From positions 372,001-436,000 of the forward strand of contig NZ_JAPCHX010000004.1 in NCBI RefSeq assembly GCF_026107415.2: DNA of 64,000 nucleotides. Reading direction: 5' to 3'. Shown here in pieces: positions 45,836 to 56,130 of this stretch. Numbering within the stretch: position 1 is the stretch's first letter; each line of letters starts with the position of its first letter. A program made the position numbers and the translations under genes. The notes beneath the pieces were generated by a model that saw only the letters and a list, made by a program, of their open reading frames with translations, was not told the DNA's origin and searched no databases. The stretch is from Microbacterium sp. MPKO10 (GTDB lineage: Bacteria; Actinomycetota; Actinomycetes; Actinomycetales; Microbacteriaceae).

Positions 45836-46612
<777 letters not shown>

Positions 46613-46633
46613 CCACAGACGCGCAGTCAGTCA

Positions 46634-46822
46634 TCACGCGACGAGCAGTGTGGCGACGGCATCCGTGTCATGAACCGTCGTCACGCTGCTCACCGTATTT
46701 CCACTCGCACGCTCGCCCGACAGATCCTTCATCCCCAGCTGCGCGATCACAATTGTTGCAAGGCACAGCAGGACGGCGACCATGCAGCCTGCGGCGACCA
46801 CGAGTGTCTGTGACTTCGTCAA
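46634..46822 (-). CDS. Small single-pass membrane protein, 62 aa
   Basis: TTG start at 46822 with AGGGGAAAG upstream. SQTLVVAAGCMVAVLLCLAT continuing IVIAQLG is one membrane helix, followed by a short polar tail. No family. Probability of being real rests on the ribosome binding site and helix only. Confidence 0.5.
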   Translation of the reverse strand: MTKSQTLVVAAGCMVAVLLCLATIVIAQLGMKDLSGERASGNTVSSVTTVHDTDAVATLLVA

Positions 46823-47035
46823 GATGCTTTCCCCTGTTCTCTCGTGAGCGGTTCACAATGCTGTTCCACTTAAGAGAGGGCGAAAGCCTCAACTTATGAC
46901 GCGACTTTTCGCGGCGAAATAGGTTCCCAGCGATCGGCCGGAGAGAACACCAGGCGGATGCCGCGGATGCACCCTCTCGAGTCGGCGATCAGCCACCGGG
47001 AACGAGCCGCCGAGCCAGTCATCCTGCACACACGA

Positions 47036-47068
47036 AAAACGCCTTGGAGCAGTGCTCCAAGGCGTTTT
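47036..47068 (-). terminator. Terminator after tRNA-Pro
   Basis: Stem AACGCCTTGGAGC (47038-47050) / GCTCCAAGGCGTT (47054-47066) with a 3-base loop, flanked by A and T tracts, so it works in both directions. 8 bp from the tRNA 3' end. Confidence 0.93.
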
Positions 47069-47075
47069 CACAATG

Positions 47076-47149
47076 TCGGGGTGGCGGGATTCGAACCCAC
47101 GACCTCCTCGTCCCGAACGAGGCGCGCTACCAAGCTGCGCCACACCCCG
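47076..47149 (-). tRNA. tRNA-Pro (anticodon CGG)
   Basis: 74-nt cloverleaf: acceptor stem CGGGGTG / CACCCCG with discriminator A, anticodon arm CCTCG-TTCGGGA-CGAGG (anticodon CGG), T-arm with GGTTCGAATCC. No CCA encoded. Reads Pro CCG codons, abundant in GC-rich genes. Confidence 0.97.
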
Positions 47150-47256
47150 ATTGGCGTCAAAGCCTCAATCATCTTAGCCGATAAAGAGGGGTGCTCGTGA
47201 CACCGGGCGGCATATCCCCGTGACATCGAGCCCCGCGAGGCAGTCGCACTGGGGCT

Positions 47257-47910
47257 TCATTCGCTCCGTCGGTCGCTGCCCACCAGCTCGAGGGCGCCCT
47301 CGAGTTCGGCGCGCTTGCGCCGCGCAGCATCGCTGACAGCATCCGGAGGCGAAGCCGTCACGCGCTCGGTGAGCTCTTCAGCTGCCTGGGCCAACTCGGA
47401 TGCTGTGACCACACCGCCCGGCTCACCCAGATGTTCGCGCATCGCCGCCGCCGACGCCGGGCTCAGCCCGCCATCGATGACCGCGAGCGAGATCGCGTGC
47501 CACCACGGAACGTCGATCACGATATCGAGCGACTCCGCCTCGACGACGCTGCACGCGTCGATTACCCGCTCGGATTCTTCGATCATCTCCCCCACCCGTG
47601 CCAACTGCTCGGCATCGCTCTGCGTGACGCCGACAAGTTCGCACGCATCGTCTCCGTCACGCGCCGCGTTCTCGGCCGCCGCAATTGCAATCACGGCGTC
47701 GGCCGCGCGGCGCAGCTGCCCCGCCTGCCACAGCAGCTGGTTAACGGCGTCGTCGGGCATCTGCTGCACGAGTTCGGAGACGCTGCCCACGGCCGTCCTG
47801 CGCCGCACACCACCCGGGCTCCCGAGGCCAGCCACGGCGGACGCCTCTGCCTGCGCATACACACGAGACACCTTGTGGGCTGCGCTCTCAAGCCGACTGA
47901 AGAGTTCCAT
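47257..47910 (-). CDS. DUF222 protein lacking the HNH nuclease part
   Basis: 217 aa. IDGGLSPASAAAMREHLGEP followed by ASELAQAAEELTERV is the DUF222 pattern. Members in Microbacteriaceae usually run 400-500 aa with a C-terminal HNH endonuclease; this one stops after ARRKRAELEGALELV. No HNH sequence lies downstream before the tRNA. It may be a truncated copy or a short natural variant. Location 107 bp from a tRNA fits a decayed insertion. Confidence 0.72.
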   Translation of the reverse strand: MELFSRLESAAHKVSRVYAQAEASAVAGLGSPGGVRRRTAVGSVSELVQQMPDDAVNQLLWQAGQLRRAADAVIAIAAAENAARDGDDACELVGVTQSDAEQLARVGEMIEESERVIDACSVVEAESLDIVIDVPWWHAISLAVIDGGLSPASAAAMREHLGEPGGVVTASELAQAAEELTERVTASPPDAVSDAARRKRAELEGALELVGSDRRSE

Positions 47911-48024
47911 GCCGAGATAATATCGAACACATCTTCGTAGAACAAGTATTCGACCTCAGGTTTAACCTCACGCTCTGACCCGGGTCAACTAGCATGGAGC
48001 GACAGCGAGCGAAGCGAGGAGCCG

Positions 48025-48486
48025 ATGTCCGCACAAACCGATCCCGCCTTCAGAATCCTGGCGTTCAGCACTGACGGCGAGGCAGAGGCACGGCTCCGCT
48101 CCGCATTGCGCGACCGCATTGACGCAGCATCCCTCCCCGCGCAGGTCGTCGCCGAGAAGGGTGTCGTCACGGCCGCCGTCGACCTCATCATCGGCATGAG
48201 CGCCGCCGACGTGGATCGCGCCGCACGCTTCCTCCCTGAGGGCGCCACTGTTGCCTTCACCGTTGCCGATCTGGCCGACGCGCTCTCACCCACCGCGGGC
48301 ATCGATGCGCGGTGGCTGGTCACCGATGTCAGGCCCGTCTCGAATGGCGAGCCGCCCACGGTCGGCAGACTCACGGATGCCGTCGCCCGCGCCCGCCGCA
48401 ACGCTCCACGGCCCGGTGGGGACAGCCTCGGCGAGCGCGATCTCGGCGAAACGTTGGATCGGATCGTCGACGGGCTCTGCCGCTGA
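48025..48486 (+). CDS. Hypothetical protein, possibly related to low-molecular-weight phosphatases
   Basis: 153 aa with GAGGAG before the ATG. FRILAFSTDGEAEARLRSAL at the start and VDLIIGMSAADVDRAARFLP recall the LMW tyrosine phosphatase order (FRILFVC.GN...A, then DLI..M...H), but the catalytic C(X)5R loop is absent. It could be an inactive relative or unrelated. It has its own terminator. Confidence 0.6.
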   Translation: MSAQTDPAFRILAFSTDGEAEARLRSALRDRIDAASLPAQVVAEKGVVTAAVDLIIGMSAADVDRAARFLPEGATVAFTVADLADALSPTAGIDARWLVTDVRPVSNGEPPTVGRLTDAVARARRNAPRPGGDSLGERDLGETLDRIVDGLCR

Positions 48487-48559
48487 ACGACACGGGGTGC
48501 TGGCGTCACCACACGCCGCCTATGCGCTCGCGAGCTTAGAATCCGCAATTGCGATAGCT

Positions 48560-48591
48560 CCCCACCGTCCTCCGGGACTGGTGGGGTTTTT
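48560..48591 (+). terminator. Rho-independent terminator
   Basis: Stem CCCCACCGTCC / GGAC-T-GGTGGGG with one bulged T and loop TCCG, followed by TTTTT. Confidence 0.9.
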
Positions 48592-48734
48592 CGACCGGTG
48601 CTGCCACCGTTCGCGCGAGTTGAGGGCCATCGCACCGAGGCGTGAACAATTCCAGACCCGCGAGGCTGAACGCTGCCTCACGATGCTCTGAATACCTCTT
48701 TCCCACCGCGGCGCAGAGACGTAGAGTCCGGACT

Positions 48735-51152
48735 ATGGGCGTACACAGTGCGAGCGATTCCATCCAGACGCCGCCGGCCGGGGACCTCGACGCGGTCGAC
48801 CTGTGGTGGCGCGCGGCGAACTACCTCAGCGCGGGCCAGATCTACCTGCAGAGCAATCCGCTGCTGCGGCATCCACTCGAGACAAACGACATCAAGCCGC
48901 GCCTTCTCGGGCACTGGGGAACGGCACCCGGCCTCAACCTCGTCTACGCCCATCTGAACCGCATCATCGTCCAGCGCCAGCTCGAGATGATCTACGTCTG
49001 CGGGCCCGGCCACGGCGGCGCCGCCATGATGGCGAACGCCTGGCTCGACGGCACCTACAGCGAACTCGAACCGAACGTCGGCCTCGACACCGACGGCCTC
49101 GAAACGCTGCTGCGGCAATTCTCGTACCCCGGCGGCATCCCCTCGCACGCGGCCCCCGAGGTTCCGGGGTCCATCAACGAGGGCGGCGAGCTCGGCTACT
49201 CCCTCATGCACGCCTACGGCGCAGTGCTCGACAATCCCAGCCTGACTGCGGCCTGCGTCATCGGAGACGGCGAAGCAGAAACGGGGCCGCTGGCAGCATC
49301 CTGGCGCGCCCATACGTTTATCGACCCGGCGAAAGACGGTGCGGTCCTGCCGATCCTGCACCTCAACGGGTACAAGATCGCCAGCCCCACTCCCCTGGCG
49401 CGCATCCCGCGCGACGAGCTCATTTCGTTCTTTCACGGGCAGGGATACAGCCCGCTGTTCATCGATGGCGTGGCGGAGTCACCGCACGAGGTGCATCCGC
49501 ACATGGCGCAGACGCTCGATCTCGCTCTCGACCGCATCGCCGAGATCCAGGCCGAGGCACGCAGTGGCGAAGCCCCGACCCGTGAGCGCCGCTGGCCGAT
49601 CATCATTCTGCGCACGCCCAAGGGCTCGACGGGCCCGAGCACAGTCGATGGCCAGCAGGTCGAGGGCACCTACCGCTCGCACCAGGTGCCGCTGCCCGAG
49701 GTGCGCGAGAACGCTGAGCATCGCGCCCAGCTCGAACAGTGGCTGCAGTCGTACGGGCCGGACGAGCTCTTCACCGACACGGGCGCGCCCAGCCCGCGCC
49801 TCGACGCGCTGCGCCCCACCGGCGACCTGCGCATGAGCGCCTCGCCGCACACCATCGGCGGCATCACGGCACCGCTCAAGCTCCCCACGTTGACGCCGTT
49901 CGCCGTCGAGGCCACGCACGACCCGGTCGGCACGGCGGGCGCCACCGGCACGTTCGCCCCGTGGCTCACCGAGCTGATCCGGCAGAATCCCGACAGCATC
50001 CGCCTGTTCGGGCCCGACGAAGTCGAGTCCAACCGTCTGAGCGACGTCTTCACCGCCACCAACCGCAGCTGGGCCGCCCGCATCCACGACACCGACACGC
50101 ATCTGGCGCCGCACGGGCAGGTGATCGAGGCGCTCAGCGAGCACCTCATGCAGGGGATGCTCGAGGGCTACCTCCTCACCGGGCGCCACGGGCTGCTCAC
50201 CTCGTATGAGGCGTTCACGCACATCGTCGACTCGATGTTCAACCAGCACGCCAAGTGGCTCGAGGCCTCGCGCGGCATCACCTGGCGCGCCCCGATCGCG
50301 TCGCTCAACTACCTGCTCTCGTCGCACGTGTGGCGGCAGGATCACAATGGCTTCTCGCACCAGGATCCGGGTTTTCTCAACGTCGTCGTCAACAAGAAGC
50401 CCGAGATCGTCCGCGTCTATCTGCCGCCCGACGCCAACACGCTCGTCGTCACGATGCGGCATGTGTTCGGCACGCACGGTCGCGTCAACGTGGTGGTGGC
50501 TGGCAAGCAGCCGCAGCCGGCGTGGCTCAGCCTCGATGAGGCGACCGAGCATGTGCGCGCGGGGCTCTCCATCTGGCCGTGGGCCGGGCACGAGCCGACG
50601 CTCGACATCGACGACCCCGGCAGTTCAACACCGGATGCTGTCATCGCGTGCTCCGGCGATGTTCCCACCGTCGAGGCGGTGGCCGCCGCCCAGCTGGTGC
50701 ACGAGCGTTTTCCGCAGCTGACCGTGCGGCTGATCAACGTCACCGACCTCATGCGGCTGCACGAGCCCGAGCGTCATGCGCACGGCCTCCCCCATGACGA
50801 GTACGACGCGCTCTTCACCCGGGACCGCCCGGTGATCTTCGCGTTCCACGGCTACCCGTCGCTCATCCACCAGCTCACCTACAAGCGGGCGAACCACGCG
50901 CACCTGCACGTGCACGGGTTCGCAGAGCGCGGCACCACGACGACACCGTTCGACATGGTCAGCCTCAACGACCTTGACCGCTACGAGCTCGCCAGCGACG
51001 TCATGGGGCGCATCACCGACATGCCCGATCCGGATGCTGCCGAGGCAGCCATCCGCGACTGGCAGTCAGCGCGCGCCGAGGCCCGCGACTACGCGTACGC
51101 GCACGGCGAGGACCCGCCCCACATCACGAACTGGCAGTTCCGCCGCCGTTAG
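48735..51152 (+). CDS. Phosphoketolase
   Basis: 805 aa, the family length. It splits xylulose-5-P (and possibly fructose-6-P) with phosphate to acetyl-P and an aldose phosphate, using ThDP. Motifs: NPLLRHPLETNDIKPRLLGH, GPGHGGAAMMANAWLDGTYS, EGGELGYSLMHAYGAVLDNP, VIGDGEAETGPLAASW (ThDP/Mg motif) and RQDHNGFSHQDPGF. ATG 48735 has no strong ribosome binding site. The stop overlaps, tail to tail, that of the next minus-strand gene. Acetyl-P could be fed to acetate and so to Acs. Confidence 0.96.
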   Translation: MGVHSASDSIQTPPAGDLDAVDLWWRAANYLSAGQIYLQSNPLLRHPLETNDIKPRLLGHWGTAPGLNLVYAHLNRIIVQRQLEMIYVCGPGHGGAAMMANAWLDGTYSELEPNVGLDTDGLETLLRQFSYPGGIPSHAAPEVPGSINEGGELGYSLMHAYGAVLDNPSLTAACVIGDGEAETGPLAASWRAHTFIDPAKDGAVLPILHLNGYKIASPTPLARIPRDELISFFHGQGYSPLFIDGVAESPHEVHPHMAQTLDLALDRIAEIQAEARSGEAPTRERRWPIIILRTPKGSTGPSTVDGQQVEGTYRSHQVPLPEVRENAEHRAQLEQWLQSYGPDELFTDTGAPSPRLDALRPTGDLRMSASPHTIGGITAPLKLPTLTPFAVEATHDPVGTAGATGTFAPWLTELIRQNPDSIRLFGPDEVESNRLSDVFTATNRSWAARIHDTDTHLAPHGQVIEALSEHLMQGMLEGYLLTGRHGLLTSYEAFTHIVDSMFNQHAKWLEASRGITWRAPIASLNYLLSSHVWRQDHNGFSHQDPGFLNVVVNKKPEIVRVYLPPDANTLVVTMRHVFGTHGRVNVVVAGKQPQPAWLSLDEATEHVRAGLSIWPWAGHEPTLDIDDPGSSTPDAVIACSGDVPTVEAVAAAQLVHERFPQLTVRLINVTDLMRLHEPERHAHGLPHDEYDALFTRDRPVIFAFHGYPSLIHQLTYKRANHAHLHVHGFAERGTTTTPFDMVSLNDLDRYELASDVMGRITDMPDPDAAEAAIRDWQSARAEARDYAYAHGEDPPHITNWQFRRR

Positions 51153-52672
51153 GACGGGAAACAGAGTGCATACCGGTCGGTGCGCACCGGAACATCGCCG
51201 CATTCCTCATCGAGTGTGCTGGCGAACGCTTCGAGCCCGTCCTCTGACAGGTCCCAGTTCTGGCGCAGTTCAGGAGTTCCGTTCCATTCCGGCACATCGT
51301 TCAGCGCGGCATGGGCACCCGCGAGCACGATGATCGATACTGTGGGTCCCCATTCCGTCACGATCACGTCAAGGTTTGCTTCGGCCACCTCCGCGGCAAT
51401 GACGCGCTGATCGGCGAGCGCTTCGCCAAATCGAGACTGATCGGCGATGCGCAAGTGCCCCCACGTCTGTGCGCCGAGCGTGATGACAATTACCGAGGCA
51501 ACCGCTCCGGCCGCGAAGCGAGAACGTGCTCCCCACGGGCGAGTCCTCCATTGCTCGCCGAGCGCACGAATCGCGGCGGCCACGATAATGGGCACGAAGA
51601 TATACATTGCCATAGCGGCGTACCGCGGCCAGTTCGGTGTCTGCGTCGAGGTCAGCCACCATCCGCACCAGATCACGAAGCCCACGACGGCTGACAGCGC
51701 ATATGCCGTCAGCTCACGATAATTGGAACCCGCATCGCTTCCTTCCGGAAATTCTTGCACCGGGCGTCGCAGCACAGCTATGCAAACAGCGGCAAGAATG
51801 GCGGTGAAGAACAGTATGGTGAGCCAAGTCGGCGAGAACCAACCATTGCCTAATGCCGCAAGCTTCTTCATCGGGGCCACGGGGTCAATGTTCTGTCCGC
51901 CTGAGCGGAAAAACCAGTAGAACTCCCTCAAGTTCGTCCAATATGTCTCGGGCCCCAGAGCGACGAGCTTCCACAACTCATATAAAGCGTTCGGAATCAC
52001 GGCGACCAGAGCGCACAGCACCACTCGTAGGAGGCGTCTGATAACGCCGTCGTCCGCGAGCAAGTAGATAGCCAGCGCTATCGGAAGGGCTGCCAGCGCC
52101 CCAAGAAGCTTGGTCTGCATGGCGAGTCCGATGAGCAGTCCGGCAAGCCATGGCTTCTTGCGGAGCACCACGAACGCCCACACGAGAAGGGCGGCTGCCG
52201 GCACCTCCCCGAGAATGTCCACTGGCGATTGGATCGCAGAACCCGAATTCCAGGTGTTCCATCCCAGCGGCACGCACACGACGGCGAGCGCCGCCCACCG
52301 GCCGCCCAGTCGGTCTCCGAGACGCCACAATCCAACAACCAGAGCCGCATAGAACGCCATAATGACGAGGCGCCCGCCGATCACGGGGTCCGCGCCCAAC
52401 GCGATCACCGCCGCGATCGGCAACAGCACAACCGGTCCGGTCGAAATGCGCGGATCGAACGGCGTCAGCTGGCTTCCGCTCAACGTTCCATCGCTGGTGT
52501 AACCAAGACCATTCACCAAGTTGATCGGCACAGTGAGGTTGAACGCCTCGTCTTCCCAGAGCCGCATGAAGAAGGTACCCTGCAAGACAATCCACAGCTG
52601 TGCGGCTGCGACGAGGGCGACAGCGACCCAGAACACAACTGTCATCACGCGACGCCAGCTGCTGATGGTCAT
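51149..52672 (-). CDS. Membrane glycosyltransferase, GT-C type
   Basis: 507 aa with about ten membrane helices and an N-terminal loop containing RLWEDEAFNLTVP, where the Glu-Asp-Glu acidic motif is typical of GT-C (PMT/ArnT-like) enzymes using polyprenyl-phosphate sugars. A C-terminal extracytoplasmic part (VTEWGPTVSIIVLAGAH, CGDVPVRTDRYALCF) follows. ATG overlaps the stop of the upstream GT2 gene. Together with GT2 and GtrA it should decorate the cell envelope. Confidence 0.8.
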   Translation of the reverse strand: MTISSWRRVMTVVFWVAVALVAAAQLWIVLQGTFFMRLWEDEAFNLTVPINLVNGLGYTSDGTLSGSQLTPFDPRISTGPVVLLPIAAVIALGADPVIGGRLVIMAFYAALVVGLWRLGDRLGGRWAALAVVCVPLGWNTWNSGSAIQSPVDILGEVPAAALLVWAFVVLRKKPWLAGLLIGLAMQTKLLGALAALPIALAIYLLADDGVIRRLLRVVLCALVAVIPNALYELWKLVALGPETYWTNLREFYWFFRSGGQNIDPVAPMKKLAALGNGWFSPTWLTILFFTAILAAVCIAVLRRPVQEFPEGSDAGSNYRELTAYALSAVVGFVIWCGWWLTSTQTPNWPRYAAMAMYIFVPIIVAAAIRALGEQWRTRPWGARSRFAAGAVASVIVITLGAQTWGHLRIADQSRFGEALADQRVIAAEVAEANLDVIVTEWGPTVSIIVLAGAHAALNDVPEWNGTPELRQNWDLSEDGLEAFASTLDEECGDVPVRTDRYALCFPS

Positions 52673-53460
52673 GACGAGAACGCTCCCCCGCGCCGGGCCG
52701 GCGCACCGGGGCGCAGACTCACGGCCCAGACCTCACGCGCGGCGGCTGCGATGAACGCGCGCAGTCGTTTGGGCGGCAGAACCGGTGTCGACCGTTGCGG
52801 CCCCCACATCGTTCCGTGCGCAGAATCACCACGTCGAGGGATGCTCCTGACGCGGGCGTATGCAACGCGCATCCGGCTGCGCTTCTCTGCCAGTGAGAAA
52901 TGCACATGGGGAACGCGTGCGTCCCGAGGCACGAGCTCGAGAAGAAAACGGAGCGCTTCGGGACGGTAAATGCGCAGAGGCGTATTCACGTCAGGCACAC
53001 GAGACCCAACAACAAGCGCCACTGCTAAGCCCACCAACGCAGTGATCGCTTTTCGATACCACGGGTCAGTACGGCCATGGCGCACGCCGTGAAGAACGTC
53101 GACGCCGCGCTGTTCATGAGCGTCAAGCAGTCGTGGAAAATCTGAGGCGAGAAACTGACCGTCCCCATCGACGTGCAGAATCACATCGGGGTTCAGCTCG
53201 AGCCCTGCTCTGTACGCGGCGAGTGCTGTGGGGCCGTGACCTTGGTTGCGCACCGAGGTGATGCCGATCAATTCCGGCATGTCCTTGCCCAAGCGTGTCA
53301 GCACGTCAGCGGTCTGGTCCGTTGACCGGTCATTGACCACGACGACGGAGAGCCGCTCGACGACGGGAGAGACGTACGAAACGATCTCGGTGAGAAAACC
53401 GTCGAGCCCGTCTGCTTCGTTGTACGCCGGCATGACGATGGCAACGTGTCTGCGCGGCAC
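52669..53460 (-). CDS. GT2 glycosyltransferase (polyprenyl-phosphate sugar synthase-like)
   Basis: 263 aa GT-A fold. VAIVMPAYNEADGLDGFLTE, VVVNDRSTDQTADVL, GHGPTALAAYRAGL and LHVDGDGQF (DXD-type metal site) resemble dolichyl-phosphate mannose synthases. GTG start with AGGGGAG upstream. Likely charges a polyprenyl phosphate for the adjacent GT-C enzyme. Confidence 0.88.
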   Translation of the reverse strand: MPRRHVAIVMPAYNEADGLDGFLTEIVSYVSPVVERLSVVVVNDRSTDQTADVLTRLGKDMPELIGITSVRNQGHGPTALAAYRAGLELNPDVILHVDGDGQFLASDFPRLLDAHEQRGVDVLHGVRHGRTDPWYRKAITALVGLAVALVVGSRVPDVNTPLRIYRPEALRFLLELVPRDARVPHVHFSLAEKRSRMRVAYARVRSIPRRGDSAHGTMWGPQRSTPVLPPKRLRAFIAAAAREVWAVSLRPGAPARRGGAFSS

Positions 53461-53510
53461 GAACTCCCCTTGTAATCAATGTGTACGGATAGTAGTAGCG
53501 TAGTCGAGCC

Positions 53511-53975
53511 ATGACACAACACTCGCGCCTCCGCCGTCTGATTGGGCTGAGCTCCCGATTTTTGACGATAGGGGCCATCTCGACCCTGATCGAGATCGCG
53601 GCGTTCAACATTCTCTTCTACGGGCTGCACGTCGACGGTGTCTGGGCGAAGATTTTCGCGTCGCTGATCGCGCTCGTGAACGCATACTTCGGCAATCGCG
53701 AGTGGACGTTCAAGAACCGCGGCAAGCACAGCCGTGCGCTCGAGGTCGCTCTCTTCATCATCGTCAACGGCATCTGCACGCTGCTGGGCGCCGGCATCGT
53801 CGGCGCCGGGCTGTGGGCGTTCCCCGATTCCGGCCCCGTTGTGGTGAACATCATCAACCTTTTCAGCATCGGCGTCGTCGTCGCGCTGCGCTTCCTGCTG
53901 TACCACTACGTGGTGTTCCGTGGCGACCGCCCCAGCCGAACAGCCATGGCCGAGCCAGAGACCGACAACTCCTAA
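53511..53975 (+). CDS. GtrA-family membrane protein
   Basis: 154 aa with four hydrophobic segments: FLTIGAISTLIEIAAFNILF, IFASLIALVNAYFGNREWTF, EVALFIIVNGICTLLGAGIV and VVVNIINLFSIGVVVALRFL. The FxxNR.WTF motif (YFGNREWTFKNR) is diagnostic. GtrA proteins are thought to flip polyprenyl-linked sugars. Divergent from GT2; tail overlaps ugd. Confidence 0.93.
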   Translation: MTQHSRLRRLIGLSSRFLTIGAISTLIEIAAFNILFYGLHVDGVWAKIFASLIALVNAYFGNREWTFKNRGKHSRALEVALFIIVNGICTLLGAGIVGAGLWAFPDSGPVVVNIINLFSIGVVVALRFLLYHYVVFRGDRPSRTAMAEPETDNS

Positions 53976-55294
53976 TTCGCCCGGCGACCGTTCTTCACCT
54001 GACGGCCCAGACCGGCGTATTCCCACCCGGCGTCTGCCCAGGCATCGGCATCCAAGCAATTGCGCGCGTCGACGACGATCGGAGTGCGCACAACACGGTG
54101 GACCGTCGCGGGGTCGAGGTCTTTGTACTCCGGCCATTCCGTGACCACGACGACGGCGTCCGCATCGGCGAGCGCCTCCTCCGTCGACCCGTACACGAGT
54201 TGAGGATGCAGCTGTCGCGCGTTCTTCATCGCCTGCGGGTCTGTGGCGACAACGTTCGCGCCGAGCCCGTTCAGCCGCACAGCGACATCCAGGGCGGGCG
54301 AGTCCCTCACGTCGTCGCTGTTCGGTTTGAACGCGAGCCCGAGAACGGCGACCTTCTTCTGGAAGACGCTGCCACCCAGCTCCTCGGTGACCAGCTCAAC
54401 CACTCGCTCACGGCGGCGCAGGTTGATCGCGTCAACCTCCTTCAAGAACGCGACCGACTCTCCGCGACCCAGCTCTTCCGCACGCGCGGTGAACGCACGA
54501 ATGTCCTTCGGAAGGCAACCGCCCCCGAAGCCGACGCCGGCGTTCAAGAACTTCCGGCCGATCCGCTTGTCGTATCCGATCGCGTCTGCGAGCTTCGTGA
54601 CGTCTGCACCGGTGACCTCCGCGATCTCCGCCATCGCGTTGATGAACGAGATCTTTGTGGCGAGGAATGCGTTCGCCGACACTTTCACGAGCTCCGCCGT
54701 GGCGAAGTCGGTAACGATCACCGGGCTGCCCGCCTCGATCGCCGTGGCGTACACCTCGTTCAGTTTCTCCACGGCGTACTCGTCGCCATCCGTGACACCG
54801 TAGACGAGGCGGTCCGGTTCAATCGTGTCTTTCACCGCGAAGCCCTCGCGCAGAAACTCCGGGTTCCACACAAGATGCGCGCCGCGAGCCTCAACGGCCT
54901 CACGGAACCTCTCGGCCGTGCCCACGGGGACCGTCGACTTGCCGACAACGAGGTCGCCCTCGGTCACTTGCGGCAGCACATCAGAGAACGCACGGTCGAC
55001 AAAAGACATATCCGCACTCGAGCTCCCGGCGCTCTGCGGTGTCCCCACGGCAATGAAATGCACTTCAGCCTCCCGCGCGTCTGCCATCTCGGTGCTGAAT
55101 CTGAGTCGGCGCGCGTCAATACCGGTCACCAATGATTCGGGAAGGTCAGGTTCGAAAATCGGCGATCGCCCCCGAGAGAGTGCGTTGACTTTCGCCGTGT
55201 CAACGTCGATTCCCACCACGTCGTGTCCGACCGAGGCAAGCGAGGCGGCGTGCACAGACCCGAGGTAGCCACAACCGATGACTGAGATCTTCAT
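53972..55294 (-). CDS. ugd: UDP-glucose 6-dehydrogenase
   Basis: 440 aa. NAD motif GCGYLGSVHAASLASVGH, catalytic Cys in GVGFGGGCLPKDIRA, AETVK-region equivalent FATAELVKVSANAFLATKIS and VLGLAFKPNSDDVRDSPALD. It makes UDP-glucuronate for polysaccharides. The N- and C-terminal Rossmann domains are complete. Confidence 0.95.
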   Translation of the reverse strand: MKISVIGCGYLGSVHAASLASVGHDVVGIDVDTAKVNALSRGRSPIFEPDLPESLVTGIDARRLRFSTEMADAREAEVHFIAVGTPQSAGSSSADMSFVDRAFSDVLPQVTEGDLVVGKSTVPVGTAERFREAVEARGAHLVWNPEFLREGFAVKDTIEPDRLVYGVTDGDEYAVEKLNEVYATAIEAGSPVIVTDFATAELVKVSANAFLATKISFINAMAEIAEVTGADVTKLADAIGYDKRIGRKFLNAGVGFGGGCLPKDIRAFTARAEELGRGESVAFLKEVDAINLRRRERVVELVTEELGGSVFQKKVAVLGLAFKPNSDDVRDSPALDVAVRLNGLGANVVATDPQAMKNARQLHPQLVYGSTEEALADADAVVVVTEWPEYKDLDPATVHRVVRTPIVVDARNCLDADAWADAGWEYAGLGRQVKNGRRAN

Positions 55295-56130
55295 AATGAC
55301 CTCAGCGTAACGGGAGGTTTCTGCAGAGTCGCCGTGGACTCTTCACCACGGCGATTCGATATCCACCGGTGCTTCGCGATGAAGCTCGATCAGTCCCTCA
55401 ACCAAGAGCGTGTCCACGGCCCGCTGCGTCACCTCACATGTGTCGGCGACGCCCGGCCGCCGTGCGCCGCCAAATCAACCGCTGTCCTCAGCACCGACAT
55501 CCGAGAAAAAGACAGAACGAGGCTCAGCGGCAATGCGAGCAGTAGATGCCCTCGCCCAAAATCCCGTGTTAATACATCAACAACGTTCGTGAGCCTTCCT
55601 CAGATACAGATCGTCGAGTTCTAAACGCGTTTGTACAGCGCGAAACCAGATCAACGATCGTTTACTCTCCAGCCTCAAAAACTCCAGGCGAGAATTTCCG
55701 CGAGCGTAATGGGCGCCGAGGGCAGAGCGTATGCGACGCCAAAATCGAACCTGCGCGTGCTCAGAGTCTGCGGCTGACTTCTTCGACTCTGAAGCAGATG
55801 AACTGGGCGCTCGGAAAAGTGCCCGCGCTGATGATTCCCTTCCTCATACCGTTTCCAGTGACTTCTCGAGCACCTTCGCATTTGGCACAAGCGGACTTGG
55901 CCGCAGCGCTTTCGACCGCACCTAGAGTTTTCGCACAAGACATTCGATGCTCCAACTGTTTGCGTTCCCTCACCTTTTGCCTTTGCGCGTTGCTGATGAG
56001 ACTGCATGCGCGCAGCTACCTGAAAATTCCTTGTAAAGATCGCCTCGTGAAAACGTCAGACTCCCTCCAGTGAAATTTGTGGCCAATTCGGGGGAACATC
56101 TTTATAAAGTTCTGTTCGCTCATGAAAAAC
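55295..56130. other. 836-bp gap, AT-richer, no credible gene
   Basis: GC content falls visibly from about 55560 on (runs such as AAGTTCTGTTCGCTCATGAAAA). Small frames exist on both strands but none resembles a protein family or has a convincing ribosome binding site. It may be a relic of a lost surface-polysaccharide gene or foreign DNA. Confidence 0.6.

Noticed and set aside
46889-47143. Frame reading MAQLGSAPRSGRGGRGFESR
   Set aside because: This is the translation of the tRNA-Pro gene and its terminator, a well-known artefact.
55345-55460. Short minus frame CEVTQRAVDTLLVEGLIELH upstream of ugd
   Set aside because: Protein-like in appearance but bounded by stops, fewer than 45 codons and without a start signal.
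55675-56073. Small frames on both strands in the AT-rich gap
   Set aside because: Cys/Arg-rich or hydrophobic patchwork with no ribosome sites.
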